Source: Lithospermum erythrorhizon (Eukaryota; Streptophyta; Magnoliopsida; Boraginales; Boraginaceae). Taken from it: a stretch of DNA of 64,000 nt. The position numbers and the translations under genes were made by a program. Positions 36,880-49,729 of this stretch are shown here, in pieces. Location of the stretch: contig JADFUC010001017.1 of the NCBI GenBank assembly GCA_019722365.1, positions 248,001-312,000 on the forward strand. The letters run 5' to 3'. Position 1 is the first letter of the stretch. Each line of letters opens with the position of its first letter. A model generated the notes under the pieces. It saw nothing but the letters and a program-made list of their open reading frames with translations, ran no database searches and was not told the origin of the DNA.

Positions 36880-39800
36880 GTTAAGCGAAAAATGCCTCAG
36901 TTAGATTAAGCGAATGATGGTTTCACACATAAAACCACGTAGGCTTTCTCATATACCTTGATGCATCCCCCTCCTTGAAATTTCTTTCTCGATTTCTTTA
37001 TCTACATGAACTTGGATACCAATTTCTTGCATTCTCCTCGTCTAATCCTCTCCCAGTTCAAAGGTAAAAGATTGGGATCTTTTTGAGTGTTTAACAGGTT
37101 TGGTTGAGTTGACTTTTTATTTGGTTTTTTCTATAGCAGTTCTTAGGCTTAATTGGTTGTTTTGAGTTAAAGTTGGTGTTTGGATAGAGTATTTCTTGAT
37201 GTTTTGAGGATCATGTTGACTTTTTGTAGTTGGGTTGGCTTTTGTTTTGGTTAAAAATAATATGAACTTTTCTTTAAAGTTAGTTGTTGAGTAATAATAC
37301 TTGATTTATGGAATTTAAATGTGTGAGATGGATAGTTGACTTCGTTGACTTTTGAAAATGTACAAATGTATATTTAAATTATGTTTATTTGGAGATTAAA
37401 TATAGTTGTTTGAGATGAATTTAGTTTGTTTTGAAATTAAGTTTGGGTTTATAATATTGGATGAATATATATTTGAGTGGTTTATTAGATTTTTGAGTAA
37501 ATATAGCGAACTTTAGGTTTGGTTGTTAGAAATGGGTTTAGTTGGTTGGAAGAAGTTGGTGTTGGGTTGATTAAAAATTAGTTGCAGAAAATGTTGGTAA
37601 TTTTGGTTAAAGTGTTTGCTTTGATTGCCTGATTTAGTCGGGATGGATTAAAATTACGTCATTTTAATAGTCTTTGAAACATAATTAGCAATCATAACCA
37701 AATTGTTAATTTGTAACTAAATGGGTTTGAAAAATTGATTTAATTATGATAAGGGTTAAAATTATTCTGAGTAGTAGTATGAATTTAGATTGTTTGATTA
37801 GAAGCTAGCGATGGGAAAGGCACTTGGATCGATGATTAGGCGGGGCGTTTTCTTATTGATAACCAAATTTGAGTACTTATCTCACGGGTTACTCATTCTA
37901 CATTAACCCTACAATTAAATGAATATGTCATTTAACAGTATGATTATGCAAAAGAATGGTATACTTGTGTTTTGTATGATTGTAACGGCAGTTCATTTGG
38001 CAGGCCCTTGATATGATTATGTAGTTATCTGTGTAGACATGAAGAGATCTTAGCGAGGTGGTGATGTTGAACTCAACCCAAGTTCGTTTACATGCCTTAA
38101 TAGTTGAGTTATGATTGTGGTCTTGGTACAATGATACCTTGATATTGTTTGGGATAAGTGAAGTTGTTGGGAGGTGTTTGTTGGGTTATCGCAACTTTGG
38201 ATGAGTATTAGGATACTTGACCCACATAGTTAGTTAGGGGTTCAGTGACTTCTCCTTCCTTGAGATATAGCTTCAGACCTTATGGTATAAGAGCCATGAC
38301 TTCACCGCAGGCTCGCTTTTGGCATTATCGGTGTAACTTACTCTTTAGATGTATAAATCTACGGTTTTGACGCCACAAAACCCATAAAGGCGGTACCAAG
38401 TCTTTAATCCTTTCTTGTGCATTGCCGGTGTAGCCTTATGCCCAGGCCAGCCTGGGTTGGTTTGGCGCTGCCGCCGGTACCAAGCGGTATGACTACTCTG
38501 ATGCTACTTTATGCATTATGGTGTAGCCCCTTACTCTACACGGTATAAAGATGCGGTTGCTTATATACGCCAATTATAAAACTTGGTGTTTAATGAATTA
38601 GTCCATTCTTGCGAGCAAGCAGATTGACGCCATCGCATTGCGGTTGAAGTACCGTTGTAGAATAGAAATGAATGCGTTTATTAACTAAAGTTATAATGCA
38701 TTTCGCCCCGTCTACGATTCCTTCACGACGATGATGTTGCCCCAGTAAAACTTGTATATGACATGTTGTTTAAATTTGCTATGTTGGTAGCATGTCTTGA
38801 TTATACTAGATGTTTACTTGGTAAGTATATTTCAATTAGGTTTTGGTTGTTTAGTAGTAAATAATATAAAGTTTTCACCTTGGATCCTAGGATGGGTATT
38901 AATAAATTTATACATCTTAAAGTTCAAAGTTAGGTTGGTTAATGGTTGGATAACTTTTGAATGGGGACCCATTGATTATAAAATTACTAAACCGGCGTTC
39001 GTACACTGTCTATAGATGATGTTGATGATGCTTTATATATATAGTGGAAAGTTGGTTCAAGCGTGTTGGTATATGGGTTATGATCAACACTTTGACGTTG
39101 ATGCCATTCAAATTGAATAGTTTATTAAAACTAAATGAAAATTGGTGAGATAATTTAATTGCTTAAGTTATCTTGATTGAATGCTCCGTTGCTCAGTTGT
39201 GTAAGATAATAAAGCAGTTGGAGGTTATGCGCAGTAAATATTAGGATGTCATAGGAGTTATGATATAATTGGAATTAACACTTTCCAAGATTGAACTAAA
39301 GATAATTGCTTGGAGTTGATATTGAGTTTGTGGTATGTTTAGTTGACATATTATATAAAGTGCTATACGCCGGAAAGATAGCAAATAGAAAGATCTCTAA
39401 CATGATTAAGGTCATCTTTGTAGGTAGGATTTGTTGACATGGTGTGGGTTTATGGGTGATGGTTGGAGGCCATTAAGGAAAGATTTATCTTGTGTGAATT
39501 GATGCGTATAAAATGCTCTTGAGGTATATAGTCACATATAGAAAGGGACTTGAATTATCCTTGTTTGTGATAAGGTGGTTAACTTATATGCCTTTATGTC
39601 ACTCGGCTTTTCGGCGCTCTTCTTGGGGATGACCGGGAATCATTGTAAAATGGCTAGATACTTACGTGGGAAATTGCGTGCATTGACTTAAAGGCCTGAC
39701 AGTCCTTCTTTTTATCTTCTTTGGAGATTTATGAGCATTACTTAATAATTATTGTTGTCTAAGGAGTTTGTAAAACAAAGTTGTTTTTGATCTTTAATAT

Positions 39801-39980
39801 TTATATTGTTACTTTTCAGTTTGTAGTGAGTATTTGGTTCTTAGTTACTTTGATATGGGCCGAGTTGTATTATTTTATTATCGTTGGTAAGTGTTTTTAT
39901 TAATGATTCAGTTGAGTTGATGTGTGGTCCCAATGCTCATGACCCACAGGGGTGTTCTGACAAACCTTAGGCTACTGAAT
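36880..39980 (+). mobile_element. Gypsy-like LTR, plus orientation, head-to-head with the previous one
   Basis: The sequence has the same landmarks as the minus LTRs but on plus: a 5'-UTR-like pyrimidine stretch with a donor-like site (caaaggtaaaag near 37060), many gttgactttt strings, the small ggtataag repeats near 38.28-38.57 kb, and an end region (gtggtcccaatgctcatgacc) near 39.94 kb. It is followed by no recognisable gag. Both boundaries are approximate. A solo LTR is the simplest reading. Confidence 0.55.
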
Positions 39981-40064
39981 AGCAAACGGCGATATAATAA
40001 TATAATTGGCCATTCTTAACCTTATACGCGATTATGCATGGGATCTAACAATCGACCTTAATCA

Positions 40065-40160
40065 ACCCAGGCTTCGTCTAACGGTTGCCGCTGACGCAGG
40101 TCTTGGGTTCGATCCGATAGAGGGGTCAACATAAAACATTTTCCCTCTAAAAAAAATAAC
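40065..40160 (+). mobile_element. Possible tRNA-derived SINE relic
   Basis: The string gcttcgtctaacggtt looks like a degenerate A box, and ggttcgatccga 40 bases later is a good B box of a Pol III promoter. An A run (about 40148-40156) follows. It is short, and no target duplication is visible. Confidence 0.35.
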
Positions 40161-42050
40161 AATCGGCCACTAATCTCTGATGACAGCAGAGATCGACTAT
40201 TAATTATAATTACTATTATTGAATCTTCTGTTTTAATGTAAATCTACGTTAACTAAACATGTAGAGGTAGATTGTTGCGCTTGTTACTGTGAAATGGTTT
40301 TCAACATTTATATTGCCCTTCACTAAAACCATAAAGATTGTCGTTTAATTTTAATGAATTGGTTTTTTCCCTTTTGAACCAAATAATTTTAATGTGTTAT
40401 ATGTTGTTTGAAAAAAATATATAAATATGTAGTATTTTCAACATACTTTACTATTAACTTGATAATTTTGATTCAAATAAAGTTTTGAATATCGATCAAG
40501 ATTATAAAGTTTGTTAATAACTTACTGAAAAAGAAAATCTTGTAATCTTTTGGGATGGAGTGGTAATAGATAGTATACAGGTAAAAATCATGTTAACCAT
40601 AAAGAGTTATCCAGGTTCCCGATGTATAAATGTAAACTTTAACTTTCATTTGACTCTAAAGAAGTTTACAAGGTTTCTAGAGCTTATGTCATATTTGTTC
40701 CTCTTAATTCCAAAAGGATTATTTATCTTTCTATCACATAAAAATGTTAACAATAATATGTAAATGAAATTAAATGTTAATCAATCAAAAGATTATCTCT
40801 TATGTGCGAAACTATTTTTCACATTTTAAGTTTATGTTTACAAGGTCCTTAGATTATCTGAATCTTGATTTATTCTTAAACATAAAGATATAAATCTCTT
40901 GACTCACTTATTATTGGATAGTGGTTGTATGTCAATATGGCTTCTATTTGGTATATCATTAGTTGTGTCGTAATTATTGTTGAAATTTAAACTTATTATC
41001 ATATTTTTGGTTTCAAACCAAATTATGATCGATCTTAAGCATGCATGCATATTTAGCTTTTATGTAGGATGTAATTTATAAGTCAACTTTCCACTTTATA
41101 CATATTAATAATAGCAGAAAGTATTTTCATGTTTTTCGAGGTATGGATCATCCCGAAGAATAGGTTATAACATAAGATGATCAATAGATTAAATGATTAT
41201 CACGTTTTACTTTTAAATCTTTCAGAACTATTAGTAATTATGTTATTTTATCTCATGTTCAACAAATGGATGAAAGACATAATATGTTTATTGTATTTAT
41301 TATTCTTTTACTTTATGATTTATTGACATATTTAGCTAAGGAAATTGTCAAATCATATTATAAAAAATAATCAATTTCAATATCATTTACTGAAACATGG
41401 AACACACGACAAAACACGCCTCCCTCTCTATATCTAGGGTTTTTCTCTCCAAAAAAGAAACTCCGTTCTTCTTCCTATAGACTCCCTGCTACATCATCCT
41501 CACAATAGGGATGTCCACCGTTTGATGGTTATTCTTTTCTCTTCGTGTTTTTATCTCATTTATTTTTAAATTTCATTACACATTTTTTAGTACTTTTTTT
41601 TTATACATTTTTGTGTCATATTTTTTTCTTCTTTCTCTAATAAGATTGATATTTGTTCTTCAATTTTTTTCATCTAATTGAAATATACTTTATAGATATA
41701 ATTTATCCAACCGACAGTAGTTGAAAGATTACTCCGGGTTGAAGATGTCCAACCATCGAAGACATTTGAGACTTGGAGACAAACGCTTAATTGAATCAAT
41801 ATGGTTAGATTACTCCGTGTTGAAGATGTATTGTATTTTCTTTTGGAAGGAAATTTCATCTGTAATCTATCAGATTTATAACCTAATTAGTCGTTATTTA
41901 TGAGGAAGTACTTCAATTTCATTTGATGTGCATGTATCCCCTAATTCAATTGTACCTAAGTAATTCTATCGTTGATGAATGAATATCAATCGTCGATTTA
42001 AATAAATAAAAAAGGCCAAATCAAAGTAATTTAATCTCTTACATAGTATT
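40160..42050. other. AT-rich DNA without a gene
   Basis: Mostly AT-rich, with short frames only. Around 41420-41500 there is a promoter/5'-UTR-like patch with a telo-box-like tctagggttttt string common upstream of plant housekeeping genes, but no credible ORF follows. The phrase gattactccg-gttgaagatgt occurs twice (about 41728 and 41810). Confidence 0.4.
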
Positions 42051-42057
42051 AATTGTA

Positions 42058-42412
42058 GTAATGGTCCCAGTAAGTGTGTCGAAGTTGCACTTTCATTCCT
42101 ATAAGTGGTAGCATTGCAAAAATGGTCCTCGTTAGTGTACATATGGTTCTCATTTCGTCCCTAATTTAACGTGTTTATGCTATTTTGGCTATTTTTGGGG
42201 TCAAAATATAATTGTGAAGAGTTTTGTGTGTTGTTTTGTTGTTTTCCTGCAAGAAATCGCCTCTCTCACAAATACACTTTTTTTCCTCCAAAAGTGTATA
42301 AGTTGTTCATGGAGGAAAAAAAGAGAGAGTTTGGAGGGGAAAAATATATTTGTGAGAGTGGGACGAATTTTTGCGGGAAAATAGCAAAACATCACACAAA
42401 CTTCTTCAGAAT
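42058..42412. mobile_element. Foldback element with about 80-bp inverted arms
   Basis: The arm 42210-42289 and the arm 42333-42412 are inverted copies over about 80 bp (for example ctctctcacaaatacacttt against atatatttgtgagagtg). The spacer is 43 bp. To the left, phrases such as aatggtcccagtaagtgtg and aaaatggtcctcgttagtgt resemble the AATGGTCC ends of plant Mutator-like MITEs. The right end abuts or is cut by the Gypsy LTR at about 42.41 kb. Because of the symmetry both strands show a similar open frame, which is not a gene. Confidence 0.7.
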
Positions 42413-44880
42413 GGTTTGACATTTTTGAGGTGAGAATCAATTCTGAACACCCAGTCGCCCATGCAATAGACGACTCAGTTTAAAGAACTTCACATTGTTT
42501 GTCAAAATTTGATTTCTGATTAAAATTCTAGAAAAAGCAGTTTTTACAATTTACAATCCAAATGGGTGATATCAACTTGACCCGACTCCATATATATACA
42601 ATATATCTCAAAAAGAAACTGATATCTTTAATGAAATTTACAAGCCCCGAGAGTAAATAAGTATCCGAATACAAAATAATCGCCGACAAGGCTAAAAATT
42701 ACGAAAATGAAATACAACGATCAAGCGGTTGAAACCACAACCAAAATAAGGCCTTGAGTCCTCGGCCGCCCGATGCTCACTAGCCACTTTCGGAATATAT
42801 AAACTCTCGAAACTGACCTCGACTGTGCCCGCTGTCAAAAAGGCTGGAAATGGAAATGCCGCTCAAAGCGAATGAGGGTGTAAACCCCGCCGGGGAAGCT
42901 TAGTGAAAACTTAACACAGGGGTGAAACTTAAGCCACTCTACGAAGCTTGAGGAGCGGTCAATAGATATAGTAGTCAATATGAATAAATATGTATATACC
43001 CAGGACTACCTAATAAGGCCATATCATAAAATTCCAAAGAAGGTCTCAGGCATAACATGTCAAGATATAATACAAAGTCTCAATAAGGCACCTGATCGCC
43101 CCAGGAATAAAATCATAGGGCTTCGACAATGACTATAACTCTAGTCAACAAACCATACATCTGTCTCCCATAACTATACCGTACTCACAATGCGTATGCT
43201 CAATCGTCTACACAAGGAATGGACCAATCGCTAATAAACACCGCTCTTATACCGTAGTATAAGGCCAAACCGCACTTATACCGTAGTATAAGGCCAAACA
43301 GCAACAGAAGCAGTATAAGGCCACGCCAACAATGCTGACAAGAGGGTCATAGATAATCCTCACTACACTTATACTGCAGAGGTATAAGGTAGGCCATCTT
43401 ATCTTAGAAGTATAAGGCCAAACCGCCTTATACCGTAGTATAAGGCCAATGGCGATCACATATCACGCAGGGAAGGGAGGAGTCACACCCTAATCCACTA
43501 GTCATCCCAGCTATAGGGTCATTTTTCTAATACTCAAGTCACCTCAAGTCCAAGCATAACTCCAACTTGACACCTCCAAACTATTTACTATTTCAAATAT
43601 AAACACCACAGTTAAAGCGTCCTCTCACAATCAAACATCAATCAGAACCCATGGCAAGAATACAAACTAAGTACAGATATGCCAACAAAGCGACGAACAC
43701 AAGAAGCGTAAGTTAAAGAGTTCAAGACTATTACTTACCTCAGCAATCTTCAACGCCACGAAAATACAATCATAATCATATTGGCTCCCCTGAATGAATC
43801 ACGCATAATCATACAACAATGACATGTTTCATACAATTTAAAAGTAGAAGTCACGTAATGTAGCGTACATTGAGATAAATTACTCACCTCTTCTGCTACC
43901 ACAAAATCCTCATGAGAAATCACGATCACTGATGGCGACCCGCTGCGATCGGCGCCTAACAAAAACACCCGAAAGTACGATAAAGCTTCACTACTATACT
44001 TAGTTTCTAGAAGATATATTACCAACTCTAGTGGAATATTGCTAAGCGGTCTAAAGCGACGAATAAGACAACGAAATAACCAACCGGAGTGGACGCAGCC
44101 CAATATTTCCCTAAAATTTCCACCTTATCACTTTAACATTTCAAATCAACTTATAAGTCATCTTTATTTAACCGCCAGTCAGCCAAATATGACTATACTC
44201 CAAAATCTTAATTTTCTCAACTTTTAAATACTTTCTCAACCCCTAACTCATTTTCAATCGATTATAAATCACAATTCTAACATTACAACAACTACAATAG
44301 GTCCCAATTAACCCCTACACATTTAAAAGAAGTCCATAAAAAGATAGTCCAACTAACCTAGGAAAAAAAGTCAACCATCATCGCAAACCTCAAACAACAT
44401 CTTAACTCCTTGAATTAACTACTTATTTTGATCATACCTACCCATAACAAACTTGAAACTTTACAATTAAATTCAATTTAGCAAAAAGTCAACTATGTCA
44501 AAACCCAAGAAATATCCCAAAAGCAGTTTGAACTTTCTTACGCTTAATTCAAAGATGATGAGGGAAGATATTCAACCCAACAATCTTTGAGTTTGAAATG
44601 ACAATGAAGAAATGGAAGAAAATTTCAAAGGGGAGGGGAAGGGGAACTCTCGGCCAAGGTAAAGAAGAAGAAGAAGATATTTTGTGTTTGTGAGATGATG
44701 TGTTGGATAGGGATGAGAAGATATTTAAGAATAAGCTTGAGTCCCGCTCGGTTTGATTAATTTCTCACTTTTCAGATGCAGTAAATCTCAGTAAGCCAGG
44801 TTCGAATGGGAAATTTCTCATGACATAAACTACTACTCATATAATACTAGTCTGGGGTACATCGATCTTGTATTTATACT
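42413..44880 (-). mobile_element. Gypsy LTR, minus orientation (solo or truncated)
   Basis: It aligns by eye with 34.44-36.87 kb in the same order: aggtgagaatc, cgactcagtttaaag, cctaataaggccatatcataa, the palindrome array, ggaggagtcacaccctaat, gttcaagactattacttacctcagc, and the ctctcggccaaggtaaagaag block near 44.65 kb. No pol sequence adjoins it on either side, so it is probably a solo LTR. Confidence 0.65.
43246..43445. repeat. Array of small palindromes (cttataccgtagtataagg) inside the LTR
   Basis: Perfect or near-perfect copies are at 43246-43264, 43275-43293 and 43427-43445. Variants lie at 43368-43389 and 43398-43417, and a half copy at 43311-43320. Each unit can fold as a hairpin (cttatac/gtataag with a short loop). 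One copy is found at 35263-35281 in the sister LTR, and looser ggtataag versions at 38.28-38.57 kb. Confidence 0.85.
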
Positions 44881-45099
44881 ATATAGGGTCCGCCCTGACC
44901 GGATACTGTACAAAATAACAAACATACAATCACGTAAAAATGTTGGTGATAACAACCATGTTAAATTAGAGGCGGAAATGAGAATCGCGTATCATTAGCT
45001 CGAATCCATTTCTCATGACTGCTTACACTTCTGATGGCGAAAGTCAATATAAACACACTTAGTAGTAGGACTTCAAGCAGGTCGGTTGGTTGGTTGGAT

Positions 45100-45636
45100 G
45101 AAAGGCAGTGACAGCTGGGAGGAACGAAACCTGTTCGGTTAAAATTCAGTTCAAGTAAATCGGTTCCGGCCGGTTCCGGTTCGGTTTCGGTTATTTTCGG
45201 TTCTGGGCCTCAAATTGGGCTGAAATTTTGGATTTTTTTGCTGATGCTCTTTGGTCCTTTTAACATTTATTTAATAATGTTGTTTTTAATCATTTAATCA
45301 TATTATTTCAAATCAAATTCCATTTTAAAATAAGAATGAAATAAATTTGAAATCGAATAGTCCAAAAAAGAAAAGAGAATACGTCCCCGAATAGTCGAAT
45401 ACAAAATTAGAACAAGTCACGAATAATCCGAATACAAACAAAAGAACAGTCTATAATAATCAGAATCTGAAAACAAAATTAGTCCTAATAATCAGAATAA
45501 AAGCAGAAGCATTTAATAAAATCGAATCACACAAGAATGGGGGTTGGGGCACACCGAAGGGGGGGGAGGGTGGGCTATTTGTTCTTCTTGCTCAAAATCA
45601 AATGAGGGTCTTGGGTTAGGGCTGAGGCCATTTGAG

Positions 45637-45687
<51 letters not shown>

Positions 45688-45840
45688 TTCAATCGGTTCG
45701 GTTGATTCGGTTCGAACCAAATTATATTCGATTGTTATTCCCTGAAACCTCATCGGTTCGGTTCCAATCGGATTCTCGATTTTAGGTTCGGTTTCGATTC
45801 GGTTCGGTTCGGTTGTGTTTTTAACTGGCACCCCTACTTA
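45100..45840. repeat. CGGTT-rich block, possible non-autonomous transposon
   Basis: Both ends are dense in cggttcggtt/cggttccggt motifs (45135-45205 and 45690-45815), and the middle is AT-rich. The right tip ttaactggcacccctac resembles plant non-autonomous elements whose ends carry GGTTCGG subterminal repeats. The motif has the same orientation at both ends, so these are not simple terminal inverted repeats. Confidence 0.4.
45640..45681. repeat. (TA)n microsatellite
   Basis: About 20 TA dinucleotides in a row, inside the CGGTT-rich block. Likely polymorphic in length. Confidence 0.9.
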
Positions 45841-45849
45841 GTAGGACCA

Positions 45850-48800
45850 TTGCTGCAATTAACTCCTCTTTCATCATAAAAAAAATACAACTTTTTGCTA
45901 AGACCTCTAACGAAGTCATTTGGGAACTTTCAAATAAAAATCATATTTATCTTTCCAGATCATTCCTGAAGTCTGCTTGAATCATTGGTTCTAAGCTGGA
46001 AAAGGAAGCTAAGTCACTAATTTGCTCAGTGTGAAACAGGCAAGTCTACTTTCGGGGTACCTAGGTTGCATATTATCTCGGACCAAATCTAACTACTATA
46101 TTCAAAATTTCGAAAATTGACTCATAATTCTGATTCCTAATAGCGTCTGTTTATAAAGAAACGATCCATCCAATCTATGGTAAAGATTCTTCATTACAAA
46201 TAGTAGAATCATTTTTTTTTAGGAAATATTTATGGCTTGTCTGGGAGATGTCGAATCATTTTTTGCTTGAAAATATCACTCATTAATAATCTTCAAGAAC
46301 AAAGTTTCAACTGTCAAGTATCTTTGTAAACCTTCATTGAGAATACTTCTTATTCAAAAAAAGCATCACCTTAATATTCTCCACGGCCTACCATTGGCCA
46401 TATGCTGCTCTTTTTGCCAATAACATTGGCCAACTTAGCTTTAGCGTATCTACAGCATGTAATCGTGATCACTTCTCCTTGCTTGGCTTCTTATTGATGA
46501 GGAAAAATTATAGATTATTCCATATAGGTCCATATTAAAGAATTGTGTTCGTTTAAAATCGATTGTTCGTAAAAGTGGTCTGATATTTTATTAATGAGTA
46601 GTCAACTTTATCTGTGTCACATTCAAGGTTTAATTTACTCGATAGATTTTGATATAAAGCATTCATACAATTGATTGTCTTGGGCCGCGTATATGAGATT
46701 ATCTTTAGACCATATTAATGGGATGGATTTTCTTTCAGAAACTGTTATGATTCGACAGAACATATTTTCAATTGTTTATGTAATCGCAACAAATTGCTAT
46801 ACTTCAAATATCATACAAGAGTTTCTATTTAGAAATAATTAATATTAATAAACTAGTTATAGTCCCAACATCTATTATTTAATTTCAAACACTGTTTTAA
46901 CATTGCCTCTTATATATATATATATATAGTAATTGTGTGATTAATTTATGTTGCAAATAAAGTTGAAGGAAGGCTTACATTTTGAGTTTACCTTCTATTT
47001 TATATCATTTCAATATAATATCTCAAGTATTTAATGCTAAGTATATCTTGGTTTAATTTGTTTAATGATTTTAATAATAAAAAAGCCGCCCGCTTTCACT
47101 GATGTTACTGTTTTCAAATTGTTATTAACTTGAAATACGATAGAACATAATTGTGTAACATCTATTACCTAATTTTATTGATCTAATTATAGCTTTAACT
47201 AAAAGTAGGTTGCCTTTTTTGTTAAATTGAATTGGTTGGGAGTATTATTTTCAAGTTATATTAATCACGAGAACAAATTAAAGTTCGTCAATTTTGATCT
47301 TCTTTTAGATATGTGAGGCGGGAGAAAATGTAAGCTAAAAAAATCGAACCTGCTTGGATCCCAAAGGGTGAAATCGAGTTTTCGTTTTTCATCTGATCAT
47401 TGGATCATCGATTTTAAGTGATTTTTCATCTAATAGTTAGGATAAAACATAAGGATATTCATGACATTTGGATTAATCAAACTTAAAAGACGCTTTCCAC
47501 TAATTTTACTGGCAGGCGTGATTCGCCTGACCGACCACCCCGCTCCCCCCCCCACTACTTGGCACCTTCATTTCCAGGCCTCAACAAGTCTTAAAATATT
47601 TGAGCTGGTGTTCTTGCTAGTGGGAAAGAAATTTGGGAAGCTCAGGTAGTCTATTGTTGGGTCATGTTGCTTGGTTCTTTAGAAACTCAACTCAAAATAA
47701 ATGATAAATGAATTAAAATTGGGTGGAATTGGTTCTAATTCGTAATATGAAATATACGTATTTGTGAATAATTGGAATAATCCCTTTTGGGATGTAGAGT
47801 TTGGTTTCTAATGATTCATTGTTATATCATTTGGTTTCATCTATCCAAAAAAGAATTAATTGATGTCTTTATCGATATACTAAAATGAACAATGAGGCAT
47901 AAATTTGATTCATCAAATCACTTTAATTAACATGTATGATGATGTCTTGTTGAAATATCTTAAAATACCCATTTAAGTGGCATCATATAGTTTTAAATAA
48001 AATTAGAAAATATACGTAATATTTTCGAGATGTGTTTGTTATGTATTGTTACCATAATGAATTTTTTGGAATTTATCTAGAAATATGTCTAGAATAACAT
48101 TTGTATTAAAAGTATGGTATATATCAATAATACATAAATGCTATGATCTTTTTAATAATGGTATTCATTTTTTTAATAATGATATGCATTATTTTTTAGA
48201 ATTTCCATTCTTGATGTATTTCTATAACAATAATACCATAATTGAAATACCATAACCTGACATACCCATTTATTTAATATCATATAATATAAGTAATATT
48301 TTTGAGATGGGAATTTTTGTTATATTGTTACAAGTCTTTTGAAAGAATATATCACAAATGCCGTTTGTGTTAAAGTATGGTGTTATCAACAATACATAAA
48401 TACCATGCTTTTTTTAATAATGATATGTATTATTTTATAGAATTTTCATTCTTAATGTATTTCTATAATAATAATGCCTGAACTAATGGCAGAAGGTACC
48501 TCATTTGTTTAATAGTGCGATGTTGGATAGTGTAAATATGATTTAATATTTGGCCAAGAAAATGATGGTATCTTGGCTTTATGTTTAGCTTATGTTTTTT
48601 AAGTATGGTATGTATGAGCACTGTTAAAATACCATAGTTGTTTCAATAATGATATGCATCAGTTTCTTGAATTTGTCTTGATATTTTGATTTGTGAGAAA
48701 ATAACTTTGAATATATCTGAAATACCATTTATATTTTAAGTGTAATTGTTCTGACAGATCAAAATATATAATTAATTTTAATAAATGACAGCCTGGTTTC

Positions 48801-49200
48801 TTATATTAAATCGTATATTACTTTGATTTGTGGTATAACTAATAATATAAAATCAATGAAGTCAATGTCAGAGATGAAGAACAAATGTAAAGTCAATAAC
48901 AAATAGTGTTCTGGGGATTTCATCAAAAAGAGCTCCACCTCCATAAATGACATATCAAAGCTAAAATTAATTTTTAGAAAATTCAAGACATCCAATCGGT
49001 TGGAAAAAAATGATTTGAAAAGGAAACAAAAGTCAGTAATTGTGGAGAATCTGAATTCAGCCTTAATCTTGTTTGAGATGACATGGTAAGTGTGACGGTG
49101 CTTTGTGGGAATGAAGGAAGGAGCGTGGGTTCTCCTCTTCTTCTTTTTAGTCCGAAACTTAATTTATATTCAAATTACTAAAGTGTCCTTGAAGATAATG
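45850..49200. other. AT-rich DNA without a gene
   Basis: No coding signal is recognised. It contains a short TA run near 46911-46927 and the tandem repeat at 47.95-48.74 kb. Open frames such as 47461-47649 have no known domain. Confidence 0.5.
47954..48740. repeat. Tandem repeat, unit about 260 bp, two copies and a degenerate third
   Basis: The block with taatattttcgagatg (or taatatttttgagatgg), taaaagtatggt, atcaataatacataaat, ttttaataatgatatgcattatttt and tgatgtatttctataa(c/t)aataat is repeated with a spacing of about 262 bp (for example tacataaat at 48131 and 48393). A shortened third copy follows at about 48.6-48.74 kb. No coding frame. Confidence 0.7.
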
Positions 49201-49729
49201 TAACAAATGGAGTGCCATTAAAGATGTAAAATTAACCTTCAAAATAGTAATGACAATATAAGAATAAAAGAATAAGAAAAGGTATATAAATCTATATTGA
49301 TAAAACTTCTAATCAAATTGAGGTTACAATCGGTGTTGCCAGGTCCTTATTACATATCTAGAAGAGGTACTCATGAATAACAAAACAAGATCCTAATCGA
49401 TCTAAAATATGGCTGAATAAGAATCCTAAGTGAACCTAATAACTAGTCCCGGCAATTTAGTCCACGTGGAGAGTATCCGATTGACTCTGCGTTTGTAAAT
49501 AGACTTCGGGTTGAATCCTCCTCATATCAAACTATATTTGACAACGCATCTCCCAATCTTCAATGCGCTCTTACTTAATCTTGATACTGCTCCTAAGCGA
49601 GATTCCCGATCCTTGCACAAACATCAACTTCACCAACCAATCATACCTTACCCTTTCATACACAAATTGGAGGCTTCATCTTGCACAAAATAGGTGACCT
49701 GTTGGTGATGGTAAGGCTTTAGTGGCCAG

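Noticed and set aside
42171..42440. Two similar proteins on opposite strands
   Set aside because: They arise from the 80-bp inverted repeat; the shared residues are a by-product of the palindrome.
43246..43445. CRISPR-like array
   Set aside because: Repeats are palindromic, irregularly spaced, 19 bp, and lie inside a plant LTR; no cas genes and the genome is eukaryotic.
45640..45831. Minus-strand frame rich in Thr-Glu-Pro
   Set aside because: It is the translation of the CGGTT repeat and the TA run, so it is low-complexity and not a gene.
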